A stretch of 43,649 bases of DNA. It comes from an uncultured Alphaproteobacteria bacterium. GTDB lineage: Bacteria; Pseudomonadota; Alphaproteobacteria; CAAHEQ01; UBA3637. A model generated the notes under the pieces. The model was not told where the DNA came from and did not search any database. It worked only from the letters and a program-made list of their open reading frames with translations. Position numbers and translations under genes: made by a program. The stretch lies in contig CASECI010000016.1 of the NCBI GenBank assembly GCA_949286465.1, positions 1 through 43,649 of the forward strand, given 5' to 3'. Positions within the stretch are counted from its first letter, which is position 1. Each line of letters opens with the position of its first letter. This document shows positions 26,289 through 33,567 of this stretch, piece after piece.

Positions 26289-26815
26289 TCCAACAACTTG
26301 GCAATCGTATATTCATCATGCCATGCCCCGTTGATAAAAGCCGTTTCTTTTAACCGCCCTTCGATGACGAATCCTTTTTTCAGGTAAAGGGCAATCGCGG
26401 CCAAATTTTGACACCGAACGGATGCTTCAATACGGTGCATCTTTCTGTCTTTAGCCCACATTTCCATTTGATCTATTAAAAAACCGCCGATACCCTGACG
26501 TTTATACCCGTCCAAAATCATCAACCCGAAGCGACAGGTTCGTCCGAGCCACGGATGATCCAGCTTCGGAATACCCCCGAAAATATGGCCGACAAGCTCG
26601 GAACCGTCAAAAGCACCCAAATGAAAAAACCTTTTATTTTCATACTGAGCCGCCAATTGTTCCGCATCCTTTACGGGTTGGCCCGGATACTGATTGGTAA
26701 AAACGGTTTGTTCCCCGATTTTCACAAAAAACCGTTGAGCCGCCGGTGCATCCGCTTTTGTCAAAGGCCGCACATCGACCGAACGCCCCTCTTTTAAGTG
26801 TAAAGAAATTCCCAT
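26285..26815 (-). CDS. GNAT-family N-acetyltransferase
   Basis: This 176-residue GNAT has the acetyl-CoA motif A, LMILDGYKRQGIGGFLIDQM, and the motif B segment IALYLKKGFVIEGRLKE. It ends WHDEYTIAKLLD, as in RimJ/RimL/SpeG-like acetyltransferases. The ATG at 26813-26815 is chosen because of its AAGGAG site; upstream in-frame sequence overlaps the divergent msrB start. The substrate cannot be told. The whole gene lies in a higher-GC tract. Confidence 0.88.
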   Translation of the reverse strand: MGISLHLKEGRSVDVRPLTKADAPAAQRFFVKIGEQTVFTNQYPGQPVKDAEQLAAQYENKRFFHLGAFDGSELVGHIFGGIPKLDHPWLGRTCRFGLMILDGYKRQGIGGFLIDQMEMWAKDRKMHRIEASVRCQNLAAIALYLKKGFVIEGRLKETAFINGAWHDEYTIAKLLD

Positions 26816-26924
26816 CGCATTCTCCTTTTTGCCATTATATTTGCCATTATAAATAAAATAAGATGAAAAACAACCCTTTCTTTTTGTGTCAAGACACCTT
26901 ACCTTATCAAAAAGGAGAGGAACT

Positions 26925-27299
26925 ATGACAACCGATTGGAAGAAAACATTAACGCCCGAACAGTACCACATTTTACGCGAAAAAGGAACCGAAGCGCCTT
27001 TTACCGGCAAATACAATGATTTTTTTGAAGACGGCATTTATCGATGTGCCGGTTGCGGTCAGCCGTTGTTTCAATCCAAGCACAAATTCAAAACTCATTG
27101 TGGATGGCCGAGTTTTGATGAAGCAATTCCTGGAAGTATTATATATGTCGAAGATAACTCTCTTTTCATGAAACGAATTGAGGGCGTCTGTAGTAATTGC
27201 AAAGGACATTTAGGACATGTTTTTAATGATGGTCCAACAAAAACACATCAACGCTACTGCATCAATTCTTTAGCTCTTGATTTTGAAAAAGAGAAATAA
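26925..27299 (+). CDS. msrB: Peptide-methionine (R)-S-oxide reductase MsrB
   Basis: This 124-residue MsrB repairs Met-R-sulfoxide using thioredoxin. The catalytic Cys112 is in QRYCINSLAL, the zinc cysteines are C41/C44 and C89/C92, and Cys59 (THCGWPSF) is the likely resolving Cys. The ATG at 26925 follows AAGGAGAGG. Base composition changes in the middle: the first half is GC-richer than the second half, with the change near 27100. Confidence 0.96.
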   Translation: MTTDWKKTLTPEQYHILREKGTEAPFTGKYNDFFEDGIYRCAGCGQPLFQSKHKFKTHCGWPSFDEAIPGSIIYVEDNSLFMKRIEGVCSNCKGHLGHVFNDGPTKTHQRYCINSLALDFEKEK

Positions 27300-27311
27300 A
27301 ATAGCTTTTAT

Positions 27312-27941
27312 TTAATATTCGTGGCTTTCCGCTAATCTTAAGATTTTGTCTTTAACAAAAACAACCCCGCCCCATTGTCGAACATATTTTATATGTGTTT
27401 TTTCTATTTCTTCTTTGCATTGAGCTAAAAACGACTTAAATACCCTTTTGCCAACCGGAGTCTTTAGTTGCTTTTGAGTCGTTTCTAAAAACTCTGGGAA
27501 AGCCTCCTCTCTTGACTGATTGGTTCTATCATACTGTAAGGCCATAAATAAAGCTTGAATACGATCCATATCATGAACGAAGAGTGCTTCTGGCGTTTTT
27601 TGATCTTGGTATTCTTTAAAGAGTTTTATTAAATCAGGAGCATTTAACTTTTCAGCGATTAATTGCATGGCTTTTAATTCTTTTTCTTTTTTGTCTTCTG
27701 TACGAATATTATCTGAAGGAGTTATATCTCCAATAATTGTTTCTGCTTGATCATGAACAATAGCCAAATCCAAACATTTTTCCTTATCTAGATTCTTCGG
27801 AATAAAAGTTCTAACCAAAAACGCTACAGATAAAGCATGAGAAGCCACAGTCTCTGAGTTTAAAATACCGTGTTGAAGCCATCCTTTTCTTGGTAAAGAG
27901 CTTAATTTTTCTTGCTGATTTAACAAATATAAAAAATCCAT
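27312..27941 (-). CDS. HD-domain phosphohydrolase, YfbR/5'-deoxynucleotidase-like
   Basis: This 209-residue HD hydrolase carries PRKGWLQHGILNSETVASHA (His35), VHDQAE (His63-Asp64) and a later VHDMDR (residues 122-127), the metal-ligand pattern of HD proteins. YfbR-type enzymes dephosphorylate deoxynucleoside monophosphates. The start at 27941 (MDFLYLL) is used because GAGG precedes it. It is divergent from the hydrolase-HD fusion gene, so two HD genes lie back to back. Confidence 0.82.
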   Translation of the reverse strand: MDFLYLLNQQEKLSSLPRKGWLQHGILNSETVASHALSVAFLVRTFIPKNLDKEKCLDLAIVHDQAETIIGDITPSDNIRTEDKKEKELKAMQLIAEKLNAPDLIKLFKEYQDQKTPEALFVHDMDRIQALFMALQYDRTNQSREEAFPEFLETTQKQLKTPVGKRVFKSFLAQCKEEIEKTHIKYVRQWGGVVFVKDKILRLAESHEY

Positions 27942-28034
27942 TTTCAACCTCGTTAAAATGATGTATGAGTATATCATAAAAATTGACTTTTTTCTAGAAC
28001 AAACAACATTTATTGCGTCCAAAGGAGAAATAAA

Positions 28035-29408
28035 ATGCCTTTTATTGCAACAGAGAATAATGATAAAATATATGTTACAACTAACCACCCGAACCAGAAA
28101 TCCAGAGGACTTTTATTTTTTATACATGGATTAGCCTCTAATTCAGATGAAAATGTCATTAAAGCACCTCAGCAAGAATGTCTAAAAAATGGCTGGACAA
28201 CAATTACATTTGACTGCCGTCATTCCTTTGGCAAAAGCTCTGGGAAATTAGAAAACGCACGTCTTAAAACATATCTTGAAGATTTAAAAAACGTTATTAA
28301 CTGGGCCCAAAAACAACCTTTTTATCAAGAACCTTTCGGTTTAGTTGGTCATTCTTTAGGCGGAGCAACAGCTTTATGTTATACAAGAGAAAATCCAGAT
28401 AAAGTAAATAACTTAATTCTTATAGCTCCTGTCATCTCCGGAACTTTTTGGGAAGAAGCCTGCCTTAAAAATATTCATGATTTTTATCTTGACTGGAAGC
28501 AAAAAGGTTCTTTTCTGTATCAAGACCCATATCACCAAGATTGGAAAGGAAATATCTCCTTCGATGTATTAAAAGAAACATTTTCATATGATGCTACTGT
28601 CTTTGCTGAAGAAATTAAAGCACCAGTCTGTATAATAGTCGGAAAACAAGATGCAGTTTCCTTAGTTGAGCATAATCAAACTTTTTATAACAAACTACAT
28701 GCTCTTAAAATGTTGCGAATATTATCTGATGCAGAACATACACTTCATACAGAAAAAAATGCCAAAGACCTAGCAAAAACATGCATGGACTTTCTAAGTA
28801 TGTGCCAAAATCCTAAATTATATTATACTTACCTATTTGAAAAAGAAATACTTCCTTCAATTACAAAAATTTCTAATCAACCCAAGTATGGATATCATGG
28901 TATTTCTCATACAGAACAAGTCGGTTTATTTGCTCTTGATTATGCTTTAGCTCTTCATAAAAATCCTCTTCCTGTATTATTAGCTGCAGGGTTACATGAT
29001 TGTGCGAGGACAAATGATGCCTATGACGAGACACACGGACCTCGTTGTATTCCTATTGCCACAAGTTTTCTAAAAAGCTATCAAAATCAATTAACTACTC
29101 TAGAAGAACAACAAATTCTTTATGCTATAGAACATCATACAACAGGAAGGAAGGCTCCTGATTATATTTCAGCCTGCCTATGGGATGGAGATAGAACTCG
29201 ATTATCTTGGGAAAGAGGCTACCAAGAAGAATATTTTACAACAGCTCGAGCTAAAAAAATTGCAAGTTTAGATGATAAAAGCCAACAAGATTATTTAGAA
29301 GAACAAAAAAAATACTTAATTTCTTTAGGTTTAAAAACAGAAGAAGAATATCAAATAGATAAAAATACTTTAATAAAAATGCTCCATAAGACAAATTTTA
29401 AAAATTAA
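28035..29408 (+). CDS. Alpha/beta hydrolase fused to an HD-type domain
   Basis: This 457-residue fusion has no signal peptide. Residues 25-255 form a serine hydrolase with the oxyanion HG (31-32), nucleophile Ser107 in GHSLGG, and acid and base probably Asp206 (GKQDA) and His235/238. Residues 280-400 carry an HD-type metal site: HGISHTEQV (His288, His292), LHDCAR (His321-Asp322), a later EHHTTG and LWDGDR. The two activities, ester/thioester hydrolysis and phosphohydrolysis, may act on one substrate. The full-length architecture is not one I recognise. Confidence 0.82.
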   Translation: MPFIATENNDKIYVTTNHPNQKSRGLLFFIHGLASNSDENVIKAPQQECLKNGWTTITFDCRHSFGKSSGKLENARLKTYLEDLKNVINWAQKQPFYQEPFGLVGHSLGGATALCYTRENPDKVNNLILIAPVISGTFWEEACLKNIHDFYLDWKQKGSFLYQDPYHQDWKGNISFDVLKETFSYDATVFAEEIKAPVCIIVGKQDAVSLVEHNQTFYNKLHALKMLRILSDAEHTLHTEKNAKDLAKTCMDFLSMCQNPKLYYTYLFEKEILPSITKISNQPKYGYHGISHTEQVGLFALDYALALHKNPLPVLLAAGLHDCARTNDAYDETHGPRCIPIATSFLKSYQNQLTTLEEQQILYAIEHHTTGRKAPDYISACLWDGDRTRLSWERGYQEEYFTTARAKKIASLDDKSQQDYLEEQKKYLISLGLKTEEEYQIDKNTLIKMLHKTNFKN

Positions 29409-29476
29409 GATGTATGTTCCTTTTTTTAAAAGTTCTTGCATTTTGATAAGAACAGATATATAAGACGAAATAAAGT

Positions 29477-29553
29477 CGGAGCATGGCGCAGCCTGGTAGC
29501 GCACTTGTATGGGGTGCAAGGGGTCGTGGGTTCAAATCCCGCTGCTCCGACCA
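29477..29553 (+). tRNA. tRNA-Pro(GGG)
   Basis: This 77-base tRNA folds fully: acceptor CGGAGCA/TGCTCCG, D stem GCGC/GCGC, anticodon stem CTTGT/GCAAG, and a T arm with GTTCAAAT-type loop. The encoded ACCA end is present. The anticodon loop ATGGGGT (29509-29515) gives anticodon GGG for CCC/CCU. A terminator follows. Confidence 0.96.
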
Positions 29554-29558
29554 ATAAG

Positions 29559-29589
29559 AAAAAGGATAGCCGTAGGCCATCCTTTTTTA
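29559..29589 (+). terminator. Terminator after tRNA-Pro
   Basis: An A-run plus GGAT-x-GCC pairs with GGC-x-ATCC, with a GTA loop and a T6 tract, just downstream of the tRNA. Confidence 0.75.
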
Positions 29590-29649
29590 TGTTTATAGAG
29601 ATTGAAGTTCTCAAAAAGAAGAGTTACCTGAAAGCGTAAACATTTCAAT

Positions 29650-30252
29650 TTATCTGATTCTTTCAGTTAAATCCTCTATAACTTCAACGGATAATTTCTC
29701 AGACTTTTCTTGATTTTCCCTTAAATATCTTTTTAAATCAGTATGTTCAACTTCTGTTGACTCCTCTTCCAACGGCATAAGAACGTCCTTTATAACGTCG
29801 AGGGATAAACCCTCTGAGTCTTCTTGTTCTCTCGGTAGATCTTCCAAGCTTGTAAGAGGATCTTCTTCCCTATATGCTTTTTCGTTAAGAGAAGCTCTTT
29901 TTTCCAAATTATTCAATTCTTGGTGAGCCTGTTTTGCAAAATCTGGATATGTTTCTGATCCTACTTTTGAATAATGGACTTTTGACTTATAATCCTTGAA
30001 AGAAACATGGTCAGCATAGGCTACAAACTGAGGTTTTTCACGTTCATCAAAAATAATTTGCAATCCATCCAGTTGACCATCTTTGCACGTATTCAAACTC
30101 AACAACTTACCATCTTTAAATTGATACCACGTTCCGTTCGCCTTACCGTTTTCATCATACTCAACAATACCATCACCTTCTTTGGTCAAATGCCGAAAGG
30201 TCATGTCTTCTACTTCTTTAATCTCTATATCATCAAAACTTTCAATTGCCAT
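29650..30252 (-). CDS. Orphan acidic protein with MORN-like N-terminal repeats
   Basis: This 200-residue protein has no signal peptide. Residues 25-75 show two imperfect repeats (EYDENGKANGTWYQFKDG, then a similar CKDGQLDGLQIIFDE) that resemble MORN-type beta-hairpin repeats. The C-terminal half is Glu/Leu-rich, with repeated LSLDVIKD/LSVEVIED-like segments at about 150 and 190. It has its own consensus promoter with a small inverted repeat. It lies downstream of the ubiquitin-autotransporter gene, but a functional link is not shown. Confidence 0.72.
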   Translation of the reverse strand: MAIESFDDIEIKEVEDMTFRHLTKEGDGIVEYDENGKANGTWYQFKDGKLLSLNTCKDGQLDGLQIIFDEREKPQFVAYADHVSFKDYKSKVHYSKVGSETYPDFAKQAHQELNNLEKRASLNEKAYREEDPLTSLEDLPREQEDSEGLSLDVIKDVLMPLEEESTEVEHTDLKRYLRENQEKSEKLSVEVIEDLTERIR

Positions 30253-30287
30253 TTAGCTTCCTCTTATAACCCCTATAAACACTTTTA

Positions 30288-30316
30288 ATTATACCTTAAA
30301 AAGGTTAAATTTTCAA
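30288..30316 (-). promoter_or_regulatory. Promoter of the MORN-like orphan
   Basis: On the minus strand the -35 is TTGAAA (30311-30316), the spacer is 17 bases and the -10 TATAAT (30288-30293) is perfect. ACCTT-AAA-AAGGT in the spacer, touching the -10, is a small candidate operator. Confidence 0.65.
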
Positions 30317-30336
30317 CATTAATTGAATTGTTTTAT

Positions 30337-31497
30337 TTAAAATGCATAAATACCGGTCAACATCACACCATGGCTTTCAAAATTATTTCGAAACTGCCCG
30401 CTGTATTGAAGACCGACACTAGTCTCTTGTCCACTTGTAATATCCATACGGACATCTATCTGCGTTCCCAATGAAGATAACCCATTTGTTTTGACAAACC
30501 CATTGGCTGATGGCGTTTGTACATAGACCCATCTATCTGGTGACTTCATATCGTAAATCATGGAAAACTTCATTTGAGGCACAAAACGATATGTCTTTGT
30601 CAAAACAAATTCTTGAGCTATTTTAACACCAGCCAATGCACTAACAACTGAATATGTTTTATCAGATACGAATTCATCTTTTTTTGTCATATAGTCATCG
30701 TGTTCTATCCATAAAGAACGAATAGCCACTTGCGGCGTTATAAAATTAAATGTGTACCCAACTGATGCTTGAATTGCTTTATTTTCCCATGAATAAGAAC
30801 TATTTCCACCTTCCCTATAACGTGTATTTTCATAATCAGCCGTCATATTGATATAAAAATCCGAAGGCTTATATTCACCATAAATAAACACAGCATGAGA
30901 CTGTGCTGTTAAATCATCTTTTCGAAAATCATCATAAAGATAAGAATATCCTATCCCAACAACACTATTTTCTAAACGTCGTTCAATACCAGCAGCTAAA
31001 CCGGTCGTATTCACATCTGAACCAGCATTCAAATGCGAATAAAACGGGGTAATCCAAACGTGGTTATTCGTTTGAGCATTCACATATTCTGCACTGTCAA
31101 AAGAGGCTATCGAACCGCTCAAGCGCATAGAAATAACATTCATTAATTGATTGGTATGATAAACGGCGTTAGCAACCAAGTCCGGCATTTTTACTGACAA
31201 ATGATTTCCAGATTGATATAATACCAAATGCAAAGTCGAATCTTTTTGAATAGAATAATCTTGAAGTGTATTACCCTCTTCCAACAGCTTTCCGGCAAAA
31301 ATCAGTTGTTGCTGATCAGGTGGAATACCTTCCTTATCCTGGATCTTAGCTTTAACATCTTCTATCCTATCCGTTGGTTCAACTTCCAACGTGATATGTT
31401 TCCCCGTTAAAGTTTTGACAAAAATCTGCATTCCCCAAGCTGGGGAACAAATTAAAAACAAAATTAATCCTAAAATAACTACTTTTCTTGGGCACAT
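30337..31497 (-). CDS. Ubiquitin-passenger autotransporter
   Basis: This 386-residue protein has three parts. Residues 1-22 are a Sec signal peptide ending SPAWG. Residues 23-97 are ubiquitin: the first 71 mature residues differ from human ubiquitin at only 11 positions. Residues about 103-122 form a linker helix and 125-386 an autotransporter-type barrel of amphipathic strands ending GIYAF, with a C-terminal Phe for BAM. Lys6, 11, 27, 29, 33, 48 and 63 and the Leu8/Ile44/His68/Val70 patch are kept. Arg42, Arg72 and Arg74 are changed and the LRLRGG tail reads LYQSGN, so neither conjugation nor ordinary deubiquitinase cleavage is expected. The passenger is ubiquitin alone, probably displayed on the cell surface. 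It has a monocistronic promoter and is divergent from alr. Confidence 0.93.
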   Translation of the reverse strand: MCPRKVVILGLILFLICSPAWGMQIFVKTLTGKHITLEVEPTDRIEDVKAKIQDKEGIPPDQQQLIFAGKLLEEGNTLQDYSIQKDSTLHLVLYQSGNHLSVKMPDLVANAVYHTNQLMNVISMRLSGSIASFDSAEYVNAQTNNHVWITPFYSHLNAGSDVNTTGLAAGIERRLENSVVGIGYSYLYDDFRKDDLTAQSHAVFIYGEYKPSDFYINMTADYENTRYREGGNSSYSWENKAIQASVGYTFNFITPQVAIRSLWIEHDDYMTKKDEFVSDKTYSVVSALAGVKIAQEFVLTKTYRFVPQMKFSMIYDMKSPDRWVYVQTPSANGFVKTNGLSSLGTQIDVRMDITSGQETSVGLQYSGQFRNNFESHGVMLTGIYAF

Positions 31498-31521
31498 TTT
31501 ATTTCCTTTCTAGCAAGGAGT

Positions 31522-31550
31522 ACAATACACAAATACGTATTTATTTTCAA
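31522..31550 (-). promoter_or_regulatory. Promoter and palindrome of the ubiquitin-autotransporter gene
   Basis: On the minus strand -35 TTGAAA (31545-31550) and -10 TATTGT (31522-31527) are separated by 17 bases. The spacer contains a perfect 12-base palindrome, AAATACGTATTT (31531-31542), a plausible operator. An AAGGA-like ribosome site precedes the ATG. Confidence 0.6.
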
Positions 31551-31556
31551 TTTTTT

Positions 31557-31585
31557 TTGACAAATTAACTGGAAATGTGCTAAAA
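31557..31585 (+). promoter_or_regulatory. alr promoter
   Basis: A TTGACA -35 (31557-31562) with a 17-base spacer to a weak -10 CTAAAA lies just upstream of an AGAGGA ribosome site for alr at 31606. Confidence 0.5.
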
Positions 31586-31605
31586 AAGCCCAAAAGAGGA
31601 AAAGC

Positions 31606-32673
31606 ATGAAAACAGATATTCAACCGGTTTTTACGGTTTATTTAAATCATATTCAAAGTAATTATCAAGTTTTAAAAACAAAAGTGGCACCTGCACGAAT
31701 AACAGCTGTTGTCAAAGATAATGCCTACGGTTTAGGTGCAACTCACGTTGTTCAAACGCTTTATCCAACATGTTCGGAGTTCTTTGTCGCTTACGCCTCG
31801 GAAGGAGCTCAAATACGACCTTTTGCTCCAAGTGCCTCTATTTATATCTTGCAAGGTATTGGTACAGATGATTTAAAAGCTGTTAAAGAAAATCATTTGA
31901 TTCCTGTTTTATCGTCTTTAGAAGATATCACATGGTGGAACAACCTGGGTATTACCGATATACAACCAGCCCTTCAAATAGATACAGGATTAAACCGACT
32001 GGGTATCAGACCGGCTGATTTACAACTTTTAACGCCCGAACAACGTCAAAATATCTGCCTGTTTATGTCTCATCTAGCTTGCCCAGATACACCAACTCAT
32101 CCGATGAACACATACCAACGAGATGTATTTGAGGAATGTCGTAAAATGTTCCCCCATATTCCTGTATCATTATCAGCTTCAGGTGGAACACTTCTTGGTT
32201 CTAAATACACATATGACCTAGTTCGTATCGGCGCCCTTTTATATGGAATAACGTACCCAAAATCAAATGATTTACCATTAAAATCCGTTCTAAACATTCA
32301 AGCAACCATCTTGCAGACTGTATCTATCAATGCTGGTGAAAGCGTCAGTTACGGAGCAACCTTTACGGCAAATCATCCGATGAAAATCGCCATCGTCTCC
32401 ATCGGATACGGAGACGGTTTGTTCGTCAGTTTATCCAACAAAGGTCGTTTTTGGAGCAACGGGAGAAGTCTCCCGATTTTAGGGCGCGTCTGCATGGACA
32501 GTACAATATGTGATATCACAAATGCACCTGATCTGCGTCCAGGAGATTTAATCGACGTGCTGAATGAGATTTATACACCTGACGACATGGCTTTGGATGC
32601 CGGCACAAGTGCTTATGAAATCTTATCTCGCTTCGGAAAAGGTATTCGGTTCATTCGAAATTATAAGAAGTAG
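31606..32673 (+). CDS. alr: Alanine racemase
   Basis: This 355-residue PLP enzyme interconverts L- and D-alanine for peptidoglycan. The PLP lysine is Lys37 in VVKDNAYGLG and the second catalytic base Tyr249 is in SYGATF. GRVCMDS completes the active site. It has a fold-type III barrel with the usual C-terminal beta domain. The 3' half is distinctly GC-richer than the genes around it. It diverges from the ubiquitin-autotransporter gene. Confidence 0.95.
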   Translation: MKTDIQPVFTVYLNHIQSNYQVLKTKVAPARITAVVKDNAYGLGATHVVQTLYPTCSEFFVAYASEGAQIRPFAPSASIYILQGIGTDDLKAVKENHLIPVLSSLEDITWWNNLGITDIQPALQIDTGLNRLGIRPADLQLLTPEQRQNICLFMSHLACPDTPTHPMNTYQRDVFEECRKMFPHIPVSLSASGGTLLGSKYTYDLVRIGALLYGITYPKSNDLPLKSVLNIQATILQTVSINAGESVSYGATFTANHPMKIAIVSIGYGDGLFVSLSNKGRFWSNGRSLPILGRVCMDSTICDITNAPDLRPGDLIDVLNEIYTPDDMALDAGTSAYEILSRFGKGIRFIRNYKK

Positions 32674-32682
32674 CCTTTAGGC

Positions 32683-32711
32683 TTGACTCTTCATAAAAAA
32701 TAATATATATT
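32683..32711 (+). promoter_or_regulatory. rpsD promoter
   Basis: The -35 TTGACT (32683-32688), a 17-base spacer and -10 TATATT (32706-32711) would start a transcript with a leader of about 105 bases before rpsD. Confidence 0.65.
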
Positions 32712-32723
32712 GCTAACCCTTAA

Positions 32724-32795
32724 CGCCAAGAAAGTGAACACAGGTGTTGGTTTCCTGCTTGTTCGGCTCACGGTTTACCGGTAGAGACTATTGGC
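32724..32795 (+). promoter_or_regulatory. Structured 5' leader of rpsD (candidate S4 autoregulatory RNA)
   Basis: The rpsD leader is GC-richer than its surroundings and can fold into a closed domain. GCCAA near its start pairs with TTGGC near its end. Inside are a CAGG/CCTG hairpin and a CGG-TTTA-CCG hairpin, and GTGA can pair with TCAC. A S4-binding autoregulatory element is inferred from position; no family is recognised. Confidence 0.4.
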
Positions 32796-32824
32796 ACAAT
32801 TATTGACAACAAAGGAAAACAACA

Positions 32825-33439
32825 ATGTCAAAACGTATTAACGCAAAATATAAAATTGAACGTCGTTTAGGTACCTCTTTATGGGGTCGCGCAAAAAGCC
32901 CATTCAACAAACGTGAATATGGACCTGGTCAACATGGTCAACACCGTGGAAAGCCAACGGATTATGGCGTTCAATTGCGTGCAAAACAAAAATTAAAAGG
33001 ATATTATGGAAACGTTTCCGAAAAACAATTACGTAAGTATTATGCTGAAGCTATTCGCCGTAAAGGAGATACTTCTGAAAATTTAGTCGGCATTTTAGAA
33101 AGCCGCCTAGATGCAATTGTTTATCGTATGAAGTTCGTTCCAACAGTCTTTGCCGCTCGTCAATTCGTTAACCATGGACATGTTTTAGTCAATGGCAAAA
33201 AGGTTAATATCCCTTCTTACTTAGTTCGTGAAGGAGATAAAATTGAGGTTGCTCCAAAGGCAAAAGAAATGGCTTTAGTTCTTGAAGCTATGGCTTCCAC
33301 AGAACGTTCCATTCCTGATTATATCGAAGTAAATGAAAAAGAAATGTCTGGCACTTATGTTCGTACTCCAAAATTAGCAGATATTCCTTATGCAGCTCAA
33401 ATGGAACCGAACTTGGTTGTCGAATTCTACTCTCGATAA
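32825..33439 (+). CDS. rpsD: 30S ribosomal protein S4
   Basis: This 204-residue S4 has an N-terminal domain with [20 protein letters not shown] and an S4 RNA-binding domain (about 95-155) including [12 protein letters not shown] and [20 protein letters not shown]. It nucleates 30S assembly and, in many bacteria, represses its own synthesis. It stands alone as in other alphaproteobacteria, outside the alpha operon, and is followed by a terminator. Confidence 0.98.
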   Translation: MSKRINAKYKIERRLGTSLWGRAKSPFNKREYGPGQHGQHRGKPTDYGVQLRAKQKLKGYYGNVSEKQLRKYYAEAIRRKGDTSENLVGILESRLDAIVYRMKFVPTVFAARQFVNHGHVLVNGKKVNIPSYLVREGDKIEVAPKAKEMALVLEAMASTERSIPDYIEVNEKEMSGTYVRTPKLADIPYAAQMEPNLVVEFYSR

Positions 33440-33457
33440 TCTCGATAAAATACACTA

Positions 33458-33486
33458 TAAAAAGCCTCGTTTTTCGAGGCTTTTTT
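33458..33486 (+). terminator. Terminator after rpsD
   Basis: An A-run and GCCTCG pair with CGAGGC and a T6 run, with a loop of about five T residues, 20 bases after the rpsD stop. Confidence 0.88.
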
Positions 33487-33567
33487 CTTTTCTAAACAAA
33501 AGTTATAACTTTTTATTCTTGACTGTCTTTAAAACTCATATTATATCCTCCTTTAAAAGGAGAGTTA

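Noticed and set aside
29398-29614. Minus-strand open frames across the tRNA (WSEQRDLNPRPLAPH-type)
   Set aside because: These are the well-known translation artefact of a tRNA gene; the tRNA folds perfectly.
31207-31431. Ubiquitin segment as eukaryotic contamination of the assembly
   Set aside because: It is in frame with a bacterial signal peptide and barrel, has no polyubiquitin repeat or intron, and has a bacterial promoter and ribosome site; flanking genes are bacterial.
31207-31431. The domain as a ThiS/MoaD or other bacterial ubiquitin-like fold
   Set aside because: Sequence identity is to true ubiquitin, and the C-terminal GG of sulfur carriers is absent.
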